Positions 43,153 to 52,429 of a stretch of 64,000 nt of DNA are shown here, piece after piece. The stretch lies in NCBI GenBank assembly GCA_001899635.1, contig MKVQ01000040.1, positions 437,915 through 501,914 on the forward strand, read 5' to 3'. The number at the start of each line of letters is the position of its first letter. Position 1 is the stretch's first letter. Under the pieces are notes generated by a model. That model made no database searches, was not told where the DNA came from, and saw only the letters and a program-made list of their open reading frames with translations. The translations under genes were made by a program, and so were the position numbers. The DNA is from Myxococcales bacterium 68-20. Lineage in GTDB: Bacteria > Myxococcota_A > Polyangia > Polyangiales > Polyangiaceae.

Positions 43153-44517
43153 TCAACGAAACGTCACCGTCAGCGGCATCGGATGGGGATCCGCATCGAG
43201 CTTGCCCTGCCCGAGCTGTCCGTGCTCGTTGCTCCCCCAGCACTTCACGGTCCCGTTGTGGAGCAGGGCGCAGGTCGATGCATCGCTCGTCATGACCTGC
43301 ACGGCGTAATCGGTGAAGTGCGCCGCTTGGCGCAACGCGAAGATGCGCTCGCCATCGGCATCTGGATCGATAGCGAGCTGTCCCCATTTCGCTTCGCCGC
43401 TGCACTGGACCGTGCCGTCCGTCAGGCGAACGCAGGTCGTGCGGCGCGACACCGAGATCTGCTGCGCGTACGCGGCGGTCTGCATCACGGCGTGCATAGG
43501 AAGGACGGCGTCGCTCCCGAGGCCCGTGCCGAGAGCGCCGTAGAGGCCCGCGCCCCAGCAATGGACGCGGCCCTTCGCGATCGCGCACGTGTGCGAATCG
43601 CCGACGGACACATCGCTCACGCCGTCGAGCGACGGGATCACCGCCGGGACCGGATCGGGATCGAGCGATCCGTAACGGCCCGCGAGCTTACCCCATGAGA
43701 GGAGCTCACCCGCAGGGGTGATCGCATACGTCGAGTACGGCGACGAACTGGAGCGAACGACGGTGAAACCAGAGAGATCGGCGAGGCCGGGCCCAAGCAC
43801 CGCCTCGCTCGTCGGCCGAGCGAGCTGGCTGTTCAGGTTCGAACCCCAGCAAGAGAGGCCCCCGGAGACGAGGACGGCGCAGGCGCTTCGCTGGCCCACG
43901 TCGACCCGCACGGCCGATGCACCGCCGAGCGCGACCGGTATCGCGTAGGCGTGCACGTCGCGATCCGACTGCGGGCCGCCGTCGGCCTCGAGCCCGAGCT
44001 GTCCGTAGGCGTTCGCACCCCAGCAGCGCACGGAGCGGTCTTTGCGGGCGGCGCACGTCGTGTTCCCGGCGGCGCTGATCTGAACGACGTCCGTCAAATC
44101 CGTCACGACCGCAGGTTTCGTGGGGTCGCTCACTTCGTCGGGATTCGAATTGTCCGGAGATGCACCCGTCCCCAGGACGCCGAAGTCGTTCGCGCCCCAA
44201 CACTGCACACGCCCGTCGGACATTCGCGCGCAGAAGTGGTTGAAGCCGGCCGCCAGCTCGAGAACGCACGGCTCACCCGCACACTCCACCGGCACGTTCG
44301 AGGGATCGAACGGGGGGGCCCCGTCGCTCGCATCGGGGGTCTCCGCCTCGGCAGCGTCCGGCAGGTTGGCAGGGGCATCGACGGTACCCGAGTCTCCCTC
44401 CGTGGAAGCTCCGTGCGTGACGTCCTCGCCGCAGGCGCAGAAAGCGACCATGGCCAGGCAGGAGAACCCCGCCGATGCGAGAAGCAGGCGCGAATCGGCT
44501 GCGCGATGGTGTCTCAT
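43153..44517 (-). CDS. RCC1-repeat lipoprotein (cluster A)
   Basis: The 454-residue protein has a signal peptide ending FCACGED (lipidated Cys near residue 29), an acidic Ala/Pro/Asp spacer to about 70, then RCC1-like repeats, each with a variant of HxCAxxxxGxVxCWGxNxxGQLG: FCARMSDGRVQCWGANDFG, CAARKDRSVRCWGANAYGQL, CAVLVSGGLSCWGSNLNSQL, CAIAKGRVHCWGAGLYG and CALLHNGTVKCWGSNEHGQL. Such repeats fold as a seven-bladed propeller, and the paired cysteines in each blade probably form disulfides outside the cell. The ATG overlaps the stop of the upstream propeller gene (ATGA). The counterpart in cluster B starts at 63331. Confidence 0.87.
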   Translation of the reverse strand: MRHHRAADSRLLLASAGFSCLAMVAFCACGEDVTHGASTEGDSGTVDAPANLPDAAEAETPDASDGAPPFDPSNVPVECAGEPCVLELAAGFNHFCARMSDGRVQCWGANDFGVLGTGASPDNSNPDEVSDPTKPAVVTDLTDVVQISAAGNTTCAARKDRSVRCWGANAYGQLGLEADGGPQSDRDVHAYAIPVALGGASAVRVDVGQRSACAVLVSGGLSCWGSNLNSQLARPTSEAVLGPGLADLSGFTVVRSSSSPYSTYAITPAGELLSWGKLAGRYGSLDPDPVPAVIPSLDGVSDVSVGDSHTCAIAKGRVHCWGAGLYGALGTGLGSDAVLPMHAVMQTAAYAQQISVSRRTTCVRLTDGTVQCSGEAKWGQLAIDPDADGERIFALRQAAHFTDYAVQVMTSDASTCALLHNGTVKCWGSNEHGQLGQGKLDADPHPMPLTVTFR

Positions 44518-45758
44518 GGCTTCACTTCCGTCGACTTCCGAAGCACCGTCTTGTCACCCACGATCCAGATGTCCTTCGACCCGCCCCAGATGCCGTACAA
44601 GTCCTCGACGAACGGCATCTTGTCGATCGTCACCCGTGCAAGCGACCACTTCGCTCCGTCGAAATGGCGGACCCGTCCGGTCTCGCCCACGAACCAGATG
44701 TCATTCCTCGAGGTGCCGTAGATACCGCGCACGGCGAAGGCCCAGCTCTCTCCCCAGAGATCGTCGCTGCCCCAGACGACGGCCCCGGCGTCACCGTCCG
44801 GCGGATGGGTCGCGCCGGACCAGACGACCCCGAGGTACATGAAACCGAACCACGAGATGTTGCCGGCGATGAAGGTGTCCGGAACGTGGATCCCCCCGAC
44901 GACCTCGCTGAGCCCCAAGCCCATGTCCGGGACCTCGGCTTTGACCTCGACCTCTTCGAACGTCGTTCCACCCGCGCCATCCCCGCCGCCGTGGAAAACG
45001 CGCGCGACCATCCCGGACTGCGTGCTCGACGCCAGCCACATGTCATCGCGGCTCGAGCCCCAGACCGCGGTGAACCCGCCGCCCTCCGCCTCGATCGGAT
45101 CGTGCTCGAACTCGGGCTCGGCAGCGCCCTTCGGGCCCTTGTAGCGGAGCACGACGCCCTCTTCCCGCTCCCAATCGGAGACGCCTCCCACGAACCAGAC
45201 GTCGTTCGGACCGAACCCGTGAATCGACCTGATCGGTACGGTGGGCACGTACGCGGCAGCGGTGAAGGTCACCGCGGCCGACGTCGCGCCCTGTCCGTGG
45301 AAGATCCCCGACTCGCCAGCGATCCAGATGTCGGTGGGCCCGCTGCCCCAGATCGCGTAGAGCGGGCTCGACACCTTCTGGTGCACGACGAAGGTGGTTC
45401 CGTCCCAGCGCAAGATGTTGCCCTCGGCGCCGACGGCCCACACAGTGCCGACGTCGTCGCCCCAGACGGCCCGGAGCGAATCCGGCGTAGGCACAGGCAG
45501 ATGACAGAAGCCGTCCGGACTGCACGGCACCGACCCGTCTGCATCGGCCATCGCGTCGAGCGCCCCGTCGAGTCCGCCGTCGGCGGTCTCCGAGCTCGCG
45601 CCACCTTCAGTGAGCGTGCTTCCGCCATCGAGCTCGGGCGGCACCCCGTCCAGCGAGGGCTCGCTTCCGGCGCACGCGTTCATCGAGATGAGCGCTCCAG
45701 CGCTCGACGCCACGACGATGATCGAGGCGAGTGATCGGCTCAGGTGGCTGTGTCTCAT
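44514..45758 (-). CDS. Seven-repeat propeller lipoprotein 2 (cluster A)
   Basis: The 414-residue lipoprotein (signal ending SMNAC, C29) has a Gly/Ala/Asp-rich spacer and a CSPDGFCHLP motif, then seven blocks of the type AVWGDDVGTVWAVG, AIWGSGPTDIWIAG, SIHGFGPNDVWFVG, AVWGSSRDDMWLAS, a degenerate fifth, GIYGTSRNDIWFVG and GIWGGSKDIWIVG, spaced about 40-60 residues apart. Seven blocks imply a seven-bladed propeller. The protein matches the 62043 gene of cluster B along its length, including the FCH motif and order of blocks. Start and stop codons overlap both neighbours by 4 nt, so translation is coupled. The ligand is unknown. Confidence 0.82.
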   Translation of the reverse strand: MRHSHLSRSLASIIVVASSAGALISMNACAGSEPSLDGVPPELDGGSTLTEGGASSETADGGLDGALDAMADADGSVPCSPDGFCHLPVPTPDSLRAVWGDDVGTVWAVGAEGNILRWDGTTFVVHQKVSSPLYAIWGSGPTDIWIAGESGIFHGQGATSAAVTFTAAAYVPTVPIRSIHGFGPNDVWFVGGVSDWEREEGVVLRYKGPKGAAEPEFEHDPIEAEGGGFTAVWGSSRDDMWLASSTQSGMVARVFHGGGDGAGGTTFEEVEVKAEVPDMGLGLSEVVGGIHVPDTFIAGNISWFGFMYLGVVWSGATHPPDGDAGAVVWGSDDLWGESWAFAVRGIYGTSRNDIWFVGETGRVRHFDGAKWSLARVTIDKMPFVEDLYGIWGGSKDIWIVGDKTVLRKSTEVKP

Positions 45759-46942
45759 GGCCCTTCGACTCTCGCGTTGCGGTGCAGAACGATGTTGTCG
45801 CCGACGATCCAGACGTCTCGAGCGGAGCTTCCCCAGACCCCGCGAAGGTTTGGCACCGCGACGCCGTCGAGGAATTCGGCCTCGACGTGTTCGAACTTCG
45901 TGCCGTCGTAGTGGAGGATTGTTCCCTCGTCGCCGACGACCCAGACGTCGTTCGGGCCCGTGCCCCATACGGCGCGCAGATGCTGCTTCGTAGGTGCGTC
46001 GACGATCGCCCAACGCTTCGGGGTCGCGTTCGTCCAGTGACGAACGGTGCCTCGATCGCCCACCGCCCAGACATCGTCCGAGCTCGAGCCCCAGATCGCG
46101 TGGAGGTCGTCCCACGCCTGCGTGTCGTACTCGGTCCACTCGACCGCCCCCGCCCGAGGAACGCCGCGAAGCGCGCGACCGTAGCGAGGGGTGAACCGCC
46201 CGTACGTCGACATCCCGCCAACCGCCCAGAGCTCGTCGGCACCGCTGGACCACAGGCCCCGCACGAAGAAGTCCTTCCCCGTCATCGACGGCGTCCAGGA
46301 CGTTGCTCCGGCGTTCCAGCGCCAGAAGTTCGCGGTAGGCGCGTCCGCCTCCGTCGCGCGCTCCGGGAGGAGATAGTACGGACCTCCCCCGACCCAGATC
46401 CCGCCTTCCGGCGGAAGCCAGGCCGCGAGCAAGAGCTCCCGCTGCGATCCGTTGCGGGGCTCCACGGGCTCGAACGGCTTCCAGGTCGAATCGCCCGCGA
46501 AGCCCATCGAGTGGAGAACGACCTCCCGCGAGCTCAGGGCCCATACCTCTCCGGACGGGCGACCCGCGATCTTGAAGATCGTCTGCGTCGTGTCGGACGG
46601 CGTCTGGACCCAAGACGTTCCGTCGAAGTGGAGGAGCGCACCGTGCGTTCCTCCGACCCAGACGTCGTTCTCACGCGAACCCCACACGCTCGTGAACGAC
46701 GGCCGCTTGTTGGGTATCGCGACCGGACAGAACCCGAACCCCCGGGACGCGCAGTCGGAGAGAGCGGGCTCACAGCCTTCCGTCCCCGCTTCGCACCCGG
46801 CATCTGCCGGGACTTCGGGGATCGGCGAAGGGTCGGGCGAAACGTCCACGGGCCCACCACTTCCCGCGTCCTCGGCGCAGCTCGGGAGGATCCACGCGAG
46901 CCCCAGAGCGACGGGCATGAAACGCATCAGCGAGATCCTCAT
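45755..46942 (-). CDS. Seven-repeat propeller lipoprotein 1 (cluster A)
   Basis: The 395-residue protein begins MRISLMRFMPVALGLAWILP followed by SCAED (lipidated Cys near residue 22). After a Pro/Asp spacer with several cysteines (CEAGTEGCEPALSDC) come seven WG-type blocks, among them SVWGSRENDVWVGG, GLWSSGADELWAVG, AIWGSSSDDVWAVG, AVWGTGPNDVWVVG and GVWGSSARDVWIVG. It corresponds to the 60787 gene of cluster B, sharing FCPVAIP/WCVVPTP before the first blade and the LLHFDGTSWVQTPS blade face. ATGA overlaps join it to the Cys-rich gene upstream and to propeller 2 downstream. The repeats resemble extracellular propellers, but no characterised member is known to me. Confidence 0.82.
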   Translation of the reverse strand: MRISLMRFMPVALGLAWILPSCAEDAGSGGPVDVSPDPSPIPEVPADAGCEAGTEGCEPALSDCASRGFGFCPVAIPNKRPSFTSVWGSRENDVWVGGTHGALLHFDGTSWVQTPSDTTQTIFKIAGRPSGEVWALSSREVVLHSMGFAGDSTWKPFEPVEPRNGSQRELLLAAWLPPEGGIWVGGGPYYLLPERATEADAPTANFWRWNAGATSWTPSMTGKDFFVRGLWSSGADELWAVGGMSTYGRFTPRYGRALRGVPRAGAVEWTEYDTQAWDDLHAIWGSSSDDVWAVGDRGTVRHWTNATPKRWAIVDAPTKQHLRAVWGTGPNDVWVVGDEGTILHYDGTKFEHVEAEFLDGVAVPNLRGVWGSSARDVWIVGDNIVLHRNARVEGP

Positions 46943-48216
46943 TGCGTCACGGGCTCCACGTCCTCGCACTTCGTCATCAAACAGCGCCCCTCGATGCAGG
47001 GCTGGCCGAGCGCGGAGTTGCACTGGTTCCCGCAGGCACCGCAGTTCGCGCCGTCGACCATGATGTTCGTCTCGCAGCCGTCGACAGGATTCCCGTTGCA
47101 GTCGCCCCACCCCGGCGCGCACTCGGTATCGCAGAGCCCGTTCTTGCACATCGCGACTTGATTGGCTCCCGTCGCGAACGGACAACCGTTGTTGCAGACC
47201 CCGCAGTGGGAAGGGTCGCTCGAGAGGTCGACGCACGCATTGATCTTGTCGGTAATCTGACAGCGCACCTCGTTCGCGCGGCAGCCGCAGACGATGTCCT
47301 CTTGACCGCCGCGCATGACGCGCATGCAATCGACGCCGGGAGCGCACGAGACGTCGCAGAACCCGCAGTGCTCCGGATCGAGCAACCCGTTGCCGATGTC
47401 AGCCGCGACGTTGACCTCGCAGCCGTCGGTGTCGGGCTCGTTGAGATCGCCGTTGCAGTCGGCCCAGTCTTTCTGGCATACGCGCCGGTTGCATTCGCCT
47501 TTGACACACGCGTACATCGCGTTGGGAGGCGGAGGGTCATTCGGCGGAACGCACATGTTGTTGCACGCACCGCAGTTGTAGTTGTCCGACTGGGTGTCTC
47601 TGCAGTAACCGTCGCCGCAGTCGGTCAGGCCCTTCGGACATCCGCACGCCGACTGCTCCAAGCCGACGATGACGCAGTTGACGCCCTCGGGACAGACGAT
47701 GCCACACCCCCCGCAGTTCTCGCGGTTGAAGTTGACCATGGTTTCGCAGCCATCGTCTGGAATGCCGTTGCAGTCACGCGTACCCGGCACGCACTCGGGT
47801 TCGCAGTGGCCCTGGAAGCACGCTCCAACGACTCCGAAGTAGTCGTTGTCCTCGCGTTGGCACTTGTTCCCGCACGCACCGCAATTGTCATTGTCGGTGA
47901 GGAGGTTGTGCTGGCACTTGAACGAAGCGGGCGCCGTCGGATCCGTCGAGCCGCACGTCGCGTAGGGCGCCGGGCATTCGGTCGCCATACACATCAACGG
48001 TTCGGGTCCGAGCGCGTCGGCGCCGGCGTCCGGGGCCGGGCCGAGGACGGGCGGCGGGGCAGCATCAGTGTCTGGTGTCGCGAGGACGATGCGCTCGTCG
48101 AGCTCCGAACACGCTGGCGTGAACCCCGCCGCACACGACGCCGCGAGGACGAGCGCCGCCAGGCCGCCCCGATATCCGGCTCTGTGACCGGTGGGAGTCC
48201 AAATGTTGTTTTTCAT
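46939..48216 (-). CDS. Cys-rich six-module surface protein (cluster A)
   Basis: The 425-residue protein has a basic N-terminus, a hydrophobic segment (about 16-30) and AACSELD- or PACSEL-type cysteines suited to lipidation, then six modules containing NCGxCxxxC, several introduced by DCNGxxxDGCE (for example DCNGIPDDGCETMVNFN). About 45 cysteines in all point to a disulfide-braced, rod-like extracellular domain. The last module ends CIEGRCLMTKCED. The cluster B protein at 59588 has the same six modules in the same order. It begins 33 bp after the regulator gene and overlaps propeller 1 by 4 nt. The start region (atgaaaaacaacatttgg) lacks a clear ribosome site. Confidence 0.82.
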   Translation of the reverse strand: MKNNIWTPTGHRAGYRGGLAALVLAASCAAGFTPACSELDERIVLATPDTDAAPPPVLGPAPDAGADALGPEPLMCMATECPAPYATCGSTDPTAPASFKCQHNLLTDNDNCGACGNKCQREDNDYFGVVGACFQGHCEPECVPGTRDCNGIPDDGCETMVNFNRENCGGCGIVCPEGVNCVIVGLEQSACGCPKGLTDCGDGYCRDTQSDNYNCGACNNMCVPPNDPPPPNAMYACVKGECNRRVCQKDWADCNGDLNEPDTDGCEVNVAADIGNGLLDPEHCGFCDVSCAPGVDCMRVMRGGQEDIVCGCRANEVRCQITDKINACVDLSSDPSHCGVCNNGCPFATGANQVAMCKNGLCDTECAPGWGDCNGNPVDGCETNIMVDGANCGACGNQCNSALGQPCIEGRCLMTKCEDVEPVTQ

Positions 48217-48249
48217 ATCGAATTTCGGTATCGCGGATTGACGTTCTCG

Positions 48250-48966
48250 TTACTGCGAATCGGCGAGCACGGAGTGCACGCGGTCGACGTACGGGCTCGT
48301 CGGGTACTGAGAGAGGAACCGGCGCCCCGCGGCACGCGCGGCGTCGCGCTTGCCGGACGTCGCGAGCGCTTCGATGCGCATCACGTCGACCTCCGGCCTG
48401 AACGCTCCTGGGCGGTGCCGCGCGTAGTAGTCGTCGATCGAGCGGAGGCACGCGTCGGTTTCGCCGCGTGAGAGCTGGGTGCGGATGCGTTCGACGAGAG
48501 CGAGGTCGTCGAGAAACGCTGCGCTCGAGAGGGCAGGCGAGGCACTGCGGGCCGACGGCTGCATGGGCGCCGACGGCTTCGCCGATGCGACGGGCGCAAA
48601 GGGCAGGTCCTCGACCTTCACCGAAGCGGCGAGAGCCTCGGCGACCGGCGCGTTGTCCGCAGGAGCCACCGATGGCGCTTCGATAGGCGTCGTCACCGCG
48701 GCGACGTCTGAAGGCGCACTCGCGTCACGCCGCCATCCGTAGCCCGCGACCGAGAGCGCGAGTCCGGCAACCCCAAGGCCGACCCACACACGCGATAGGC
48801 GGACAGGTCGCAGTACGTCCGCAACCCGAGACGTCGGCCGAAGCTCCTTCGCCACGGCCGCGAGCGTCTTCTCTACGGCACTCCGCTTCGGCTCAGCACG
48901 CTTCAGCGCCGCGAAGAGCCGAGCGTACTCCGGAGCGACGTCCTCGAGACGCTCACCGGGGTTCAT
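48250..48966 (-). CDS. Single-span membrane regulator, probable anti-sigma-like protein (cluster A)
   Basis: The 238-residue protein has a short N-terminal cytoplasmic helix region (LEDVAPEYARLFAALKRAEP), one membrane segment (about 58-78, VWVGLGVAGLALSVAGYGW), an Ala/Pro/Ser spacer and a C-terminal helical domain (about 150-235) with DACLRSIDDYYARHRPGAF and RIEALATSGKRDAARAAGRR that looks TPR-like. Position directly after an ECF sigma gene with an ATGA overlap is where anti-sigma factors sit. No zinc-binding HxxxCxxC motif is present, so if it holds the sigma factor it does so in another way. The cluster B counterpart at 58784 has the same layout. Confidence 0.75.
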   Translation of the reverse strand: MNPGERLEDVAPEYARLFAALKRAEPKRSAVEKTLAAVAKELRPTSRVADVLRPVRLSRVWVGLGVAGLALSVAGYGWRRDASAPSDVAAVTTPIEAPSVAPADNAPVAEALAASVKVEDLPFAPVASAKPSAPMQPSARSASPALSSAAFLDDLALVERIRTQLSRGETDACLRSIDDYYARHRPGAFRPEVDVMRIEALATSGKRDAARAAGRRFLSQYPTSPYVDRVHSVLADSQ

Positions 48967-49559
48967 CGCCCAGCCCGCCGGATGTTCCGATGACGCGCAA
49001 AGCGTGTCTGGAACACTTCGCGCGCCAGCCGCAGCCGCGAGGCCACGGTATTCATCGGGAGCTCGGTGAGCTCCGCGATCTGCTGCAATGTCATTCCTTC
49101 GACCTCGAACATCACGAACACCTGCCTTTGCCCCTCATCCAGCTCGTCGATGAGACGAAGCGCGAGCTCACGAGCTTGCTTGTCGTCGAGCTCCTCTTCT
49201 GGGTTGGGAGCCGTATCGACCTTCGCTTCCACGACTGAATCGTCGTCGGGCGACGCGGCACGACCGAACTTCCGGCGCGTGGACTGCGCGACCTTGAACG
49301 CCGTCCCGAAGAGGAACGAACGCTCGCGGCCGGGCCGTATCTCGTCGAATCGGCGCGCCGCGACGATGAAGACCTCCTGGGCCGCGTCGTCGACCCAGTG
49401 CTCCGGCACCCCGAGATGGCGAAGAAAACGCCAGACGTCGGCGAAATGGTCTTCGACGAGCTTGCGCACCTGCCCGTGGTCCACCTGTCGGGTCATGACG
49501 CGCATGTCCTCACTGGACATGCCCTCCGCACGCGAGGTGACTTGTGAGACCGCCGACAT
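48963..49559 (-). CDS. ECF-type RNA polymerase sigma factor (cluster A)
   Basis: The 198-residue protein has region 2 (about 38-95: VWRFLRHLGVPEHWVDDAAQ followed by EVFIVAARRF) and region 4 (about 135-190: RQVFVMFEVEGMTLQQIAEL then LPMNTVASRLRLAREVF). A short acidic linker (DDDSVVEAKVDTAPNPEEE) separates them, and region 3 is missing, as in ECF sigma factors. It should direct polymerase to its own operon and perhaps cluster B. Starts further in (MSSEDM, MRVMTR) are possible. It overlaps the regulator gene by 4 nt. Confidence 0.9.
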   Translation of the reverse strand: MSAVSQVTSRAEGMSSEDMRVMTRQVDHGQVRKLVEDHFADVWRFLRHLGVPEHWVDDAAQEVFIVAARRFDEIRPGRERSFLFGTAFKVAQSTRRKFGRAASPDDDSVVEAKVDTAPNPEEELDDKQARELALRLIDELDEGQRQVFVMFEVEGMTLQQIAELTELPMNTVASRLRLAREVFQTRFARHRNIRRAGR

Positions 49560-49596
49560 TTCTCACGGATGGATGCGGCGGCATCGCGCGATTGTT

Positions 49597-49644
49597 AAAA
49601 AAAGATCGTCGTCCCCGCCCACCGGAGCGGGCTCATTTGCCCGC
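49597..49644 (-). terminator. Hairpin and T-tract between outer-membrane-type gene and sigma gene
   Basis: On the minus strand, after the stop at 49696, a 6-bp hairpin gcgggc-aaatga-gcccgc (49644-49627) and GC-rich sequence are followed by seven T (49603-49597). The spacing between stem and T-run is long, so termination may be partial. The same AT-rich patch may belong to the sigma operon promoter. Confidence 0.35.
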
Positions 49645-49695
49645 GTCGATCCGCTGATGGGAGCGATATTCCGGTCTACGAACGCGACGAGGGTG

Positions 49696-50904
49696 TCAGA
49701 ATCGCCAGCCGAAAGCGCCCCCGAGCGTTCCTCCTACCGGAGGAGCGCGCGAGATGAGCTCTCCCGTGCCGAGCTCGAACCAATTACGGCTGAGCGGAGC
49801 GACGAGAGCGATCCCGGTCCCCGCGTAGAAGGCCGGTGAAATCGTCCAGGTGACCCGAACCGAGACGCCGAGGTCGAGCCAGAAGCTCGATGTCCGCCTG
49901 GCATCGGCGCTCCCCCGGGCTTCTGCCGTGAGGACACCGACATCGCTTTCGAGGCACGGCGTGATGTCGAGCTTGTCGTTCACGCCCAAACGGACGGGGC
50001 AGAGCCTCACGACGCCGGCCGTCCAGAGGAACGATGTGGCGACGGTCGAACGCTCGAGCTTCCGACTGATGCTCTGTCGGATCCCGAGCGCGAGTGTTGG
50101 GCGCAGCCATCGAGGCAAACGAAGAGGCGCGCTCGAGTCTGCTGGAGCGAGCGGATCGACTTCGATCGACGCGAGCGCACCGGGCAGAAGTCCGTCGACC
50201 ACCGCCGACGTGACCTCGAGGCGACCTTCGATCGCGAAGCGCGCCGCCGACGTGCGCGGACCGACGGGGCGTCTCGACGATGGCGACGGCTCGCGAGGCG
50301 GCGCTGAGGACGAGGGGGCCGGGAGGGATGGCCGCTGCTCGACGGGCGTCGCCTCTGTCACCTCTGCCGAGAGCTCCTCTTCTGCGAGCTCGTCCGTGAG
50401 CTCGCGCTCAGCGGTGCGTCCGGGGCCCGCCAGGATCGCGGCCGGATCGATCGCTACCGCCACGGCAACGGCCATTCCTCGGGCGACCGTAGCGCAATCG
50501 GGAGCGACGATCGTGCGCGGTGCGCGTGGTGCGGACTGCTCCCGAGACGCGATTTCGAGCGTACCGACAGTGTCCGCCTTGGTCACCGCGAAGGTAACGC
50601 GCAAGCGTCGCGTGTCCTCTTCCGGCGCCGCAAGCCCCCACCGCGATGTGTAGGCCCGTACCTGCTCGACGAACGCATCGAAACTCGGGCAGGTCGGATC
50701 GGCCGAGTAGTCGAAGTGGATCCGCTCGCGCGGCTCCGCCGAGGCTGATGCCGGTGCGAGTAGACCGGCCAGCACGACGACGACCCCAAACCATCGCCAG
50801 CGCGTGGAGAAGAGCGATCTGCGCGGCAAGAATTGGGGATGACGTCGGCGGCCCACGATGTCGCATCGCAGAGGAGGAAGCCGGGAAGAAGATGGGCCAT
50901 TCAT
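49696..50904 (-). CDS. Exported outer-membrane-type protein heading cluster A
   Basis: From the ATG at 50904 the 402-residue protein has a long basic N-terminus, a signal hydrophobic core (about 39-52) and a cleavage site near ASASA-EP. The N-terminal mature domain contains RLRVTFAVTKADTVGTLEI and APDCATVARGMAVAVAVAID. A Pro/Ser/Glu linker (about 165-215) follows, and the last 180 residues alternate hydrophobic and polar residues as in an outer-membrane beta barrel, ending in aromatic GAFGWRF. Cluster B has a matching protein at 57096 (IDADDCEKGVETLAIILAIM, final GLAVHFF). The terminal Phe favours barrel insertion. The start may lie further in, since the pre-signal stretch is long. Confidence 0.7.
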   Translation of the reverse strand: MNGPSSSRLPPLRCDIVGRRRHPQFLPRRSLFSTRWRWFGVVVVLAGLLAPASASAEPRERIHFDYSADPTCPSFDAFVEQVRAYTSRWGLAAPEEDTRRLRVTFAVTKADTVGTLEIASREQSAPRAPRTIVAPDCATVARGMAVAVAVAIDPAAILAGPGRTAERELTDELAEEELSAEVTEATPVEQRPSLPAPSSSAPPREPSPSSRRPVGPRTSAARFAIEGRLEVTSAVVDGLLPGALASIEVDPLAPADSSAPLRLPRWLRPTLALGIRQSISRKLERSTVATSFLWTAGVVRLCPVRLGVNDKLDITPCLESDVGVLTAEARGSADARRTSSFWLDLGVSVRVTWTISPAFYAGTGIALVAPLSRNWFELGTGELISRAPPVGGTLGGAFGWRF

Positions 50905-51788
50905 GGTACCATGGCGCTGGTCGCCGTTGGCTCGTCCTGGATGGCAGCGGCTCCGCAACCTCGGGAAGGTCCGACGGCAGCTGGCCCTTGTCGGGGAGAC
51001 CGCCTTCGGCGAGTGAAGCCAGAAGTGGCGCCCCGAGGGCGCAGGTGCTCCGCCCGTCGTGAGTGGCGTCGGCGAGGCCCCTCGTCGAGTACTGCTTCAC
51101 ACCTTCGTGGACGGCCGGCCTCGAGTCCGTCGTGTCGTCGACTGGATTGTGGAGGCGGTGCGGCCGCCCGCAGGTGTCCGGCTCGTCGGCGACGGCGCCG
51201 CGGAGTACACGCGCGGCGCGTCCCGCCGGTAGAAAGGTCGGAATTGACGATGAAGTCGCGTCTCGATGTTGCACAACCTGAGTCAATACCGGCTGCGATT
51301 CCTGAAGGACGTGCCGAAGGTCGGACGGCATCGGTGACCTCGCGCACATCTACAATTCGCAGGAGAAGACGAACCTCGTCGTCACGTATCTCATGGAGTA
51401 ACGATGGGGCTCGGCCGCCGCTGCCCGCCGTGAGCTCATCCATCGACGGGCCGGACGGGAACGCCGACCGGTTCGCGGCTCATCCGTAGGCGATCGCTCG
51501 GCGCGAGCGTGTCGATGCTCCGGCGTCGCCGCCTCCTCGACGCAACGGCGCGCGTGCCCGCGAGGGGCGAGCGTCGATGCGGAGCGGCTCTCGTCCGTTT
51601 CAACCGAGCACGGCCATGGCTCCGACGCGGAGGCCTCGCTGCCGCACCCGCACGACCGGCGAAGAAATCGGAAGACAAGGCGTCGGCCGGTGTCGATCCT
51701 TGGCCGCCGCGGTTGTCGTGTGAACGACGGGTCGAGCCGGCGTGGGGCCGCTCGATCCGATCCACCAAGGAACGAGGAGACCATCGCC
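50905..51788. other. Stretch without a confident gene; possible gene remnants
   Basis: No complete gene is convincing. Two short plus-strand frames look partly protein-like: 51060-51237, ending LHTFVDGRPRVRRVVDWIVE, reminiscent of a LysR C-terminal helix, and 51330-51401, encoding IGDLAHIYNSQEKTNLVV then TYLME and a stop, preceded by a frame-broken LHNLSQYRLRFLKDVPK. These may be relics. The upstream region of the outer-membrane-type gene at 50904 also falls here. Confidence 0.4.
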
Positions 51789-52229
51789 ATGGCACGAACG
51801 AGCACGTACCTGAACTTCATGGGTCGGACCGAGGAAGCATTCGAGTTCTACGCTTCCGTGTTCGGGACGAAGCCCGCCGCGCCGATCGCGCGCATGGGCG
51901 ACGTGCCGCCCGGGCCGGGAATGCCGGAGCTGACCGAGAAGGAGAAGCGGTACGTCATGCACGTCGCGCTGCCGATCCTCGGCGGGCACGTCCTGATGGG
52001 CACGGACGCCCTCGAGTCGATGGGCCACAGCCTCACGTTCGGCAACAACATCAGCCTGAATCTCGAGCCCGATACGAGAAAGGAGACCGAGCAGCTCTTC
52101 GCTCGTCTCTCGGAGGGCGGGAAGGTCGAGATGCCCCTTCAGGACATGTTCTGGGGCGACTACTTCGGCCACCTCACCGACAAGTTCGGCGTGAAGTGGA
52201 TGTTCAACTGCACCGAGAAGAAGAAGTAG
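51789..52229 (+). CDS. VOC-superfamily protein, PhnB-like
   Basis: The 146-residue protein starts MARTSTYLNFMGRTEEAFEF and contains FYASVFGTKP, GMPELTEKEKRYVMHVALPI, LMGTDALESMG and the closing MFWGDYFGHLTDKFGVKWMF, all typical of PhnB-like members of the vicinal-oxygen-chelate (glyoxalase/bleomycin resistance) superfamily. The biochemical role of this subgroup is mostly unknown. GAGGAG about 10 nt before the ATG supports the start; the open frame upstream is not homologous. It is monocistronic, with an intrinsic terminator downstream. Confidence 0.88.
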   Translation: MARTSTYLNFMGRTEEAFEFYASVFGTKPAAPIARMGDVPPGPGMPELTEKEKRYVMHVALPILGGHVLMGTDALESMGHSLTFGNNISLNLEPDTRKETEQLFARLSEGGKVEMPLQDMFWGDYFGHLTDKFGVKWMFNCTEKKK

Positions 52230-52386
52230 CGCTGCGCTGTCCGTTTCGATCCGGGACGTCCATGACGGCGTCCCGGCGAGCTCCCGACCGGACGATTTCC
52301 TGATCAAGATCGCGCGAGCCCTACATATGACGAGGGGCTCGTTCGGCCCGACCTTGATCCGTGTGACCTTGCGGGTCATGCTCCTT

Positions 52387-52416
52387 CCCGGACGTCGGAC
52401 CGTCCGGGGGCTTTTT
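52387..52416 (+). terminator. Intrinsic terminator downstream of the VOC gene
   Basis: The stem cccggac (52387-52393) pairs with gtccggg (52402-52408) around an 8-nt loop and is followed by ggcttttt. The T-run at 52412-52416 makes it the best intrinsic terminator in the window. It ends about 14 nt before the beta-helix gene, which therefore needs the short stretch after it for its ribosome site (gagaggggg). Confidence 0.6.
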
Positions 52417-52429
52417 CGAGAGGGGGTTC

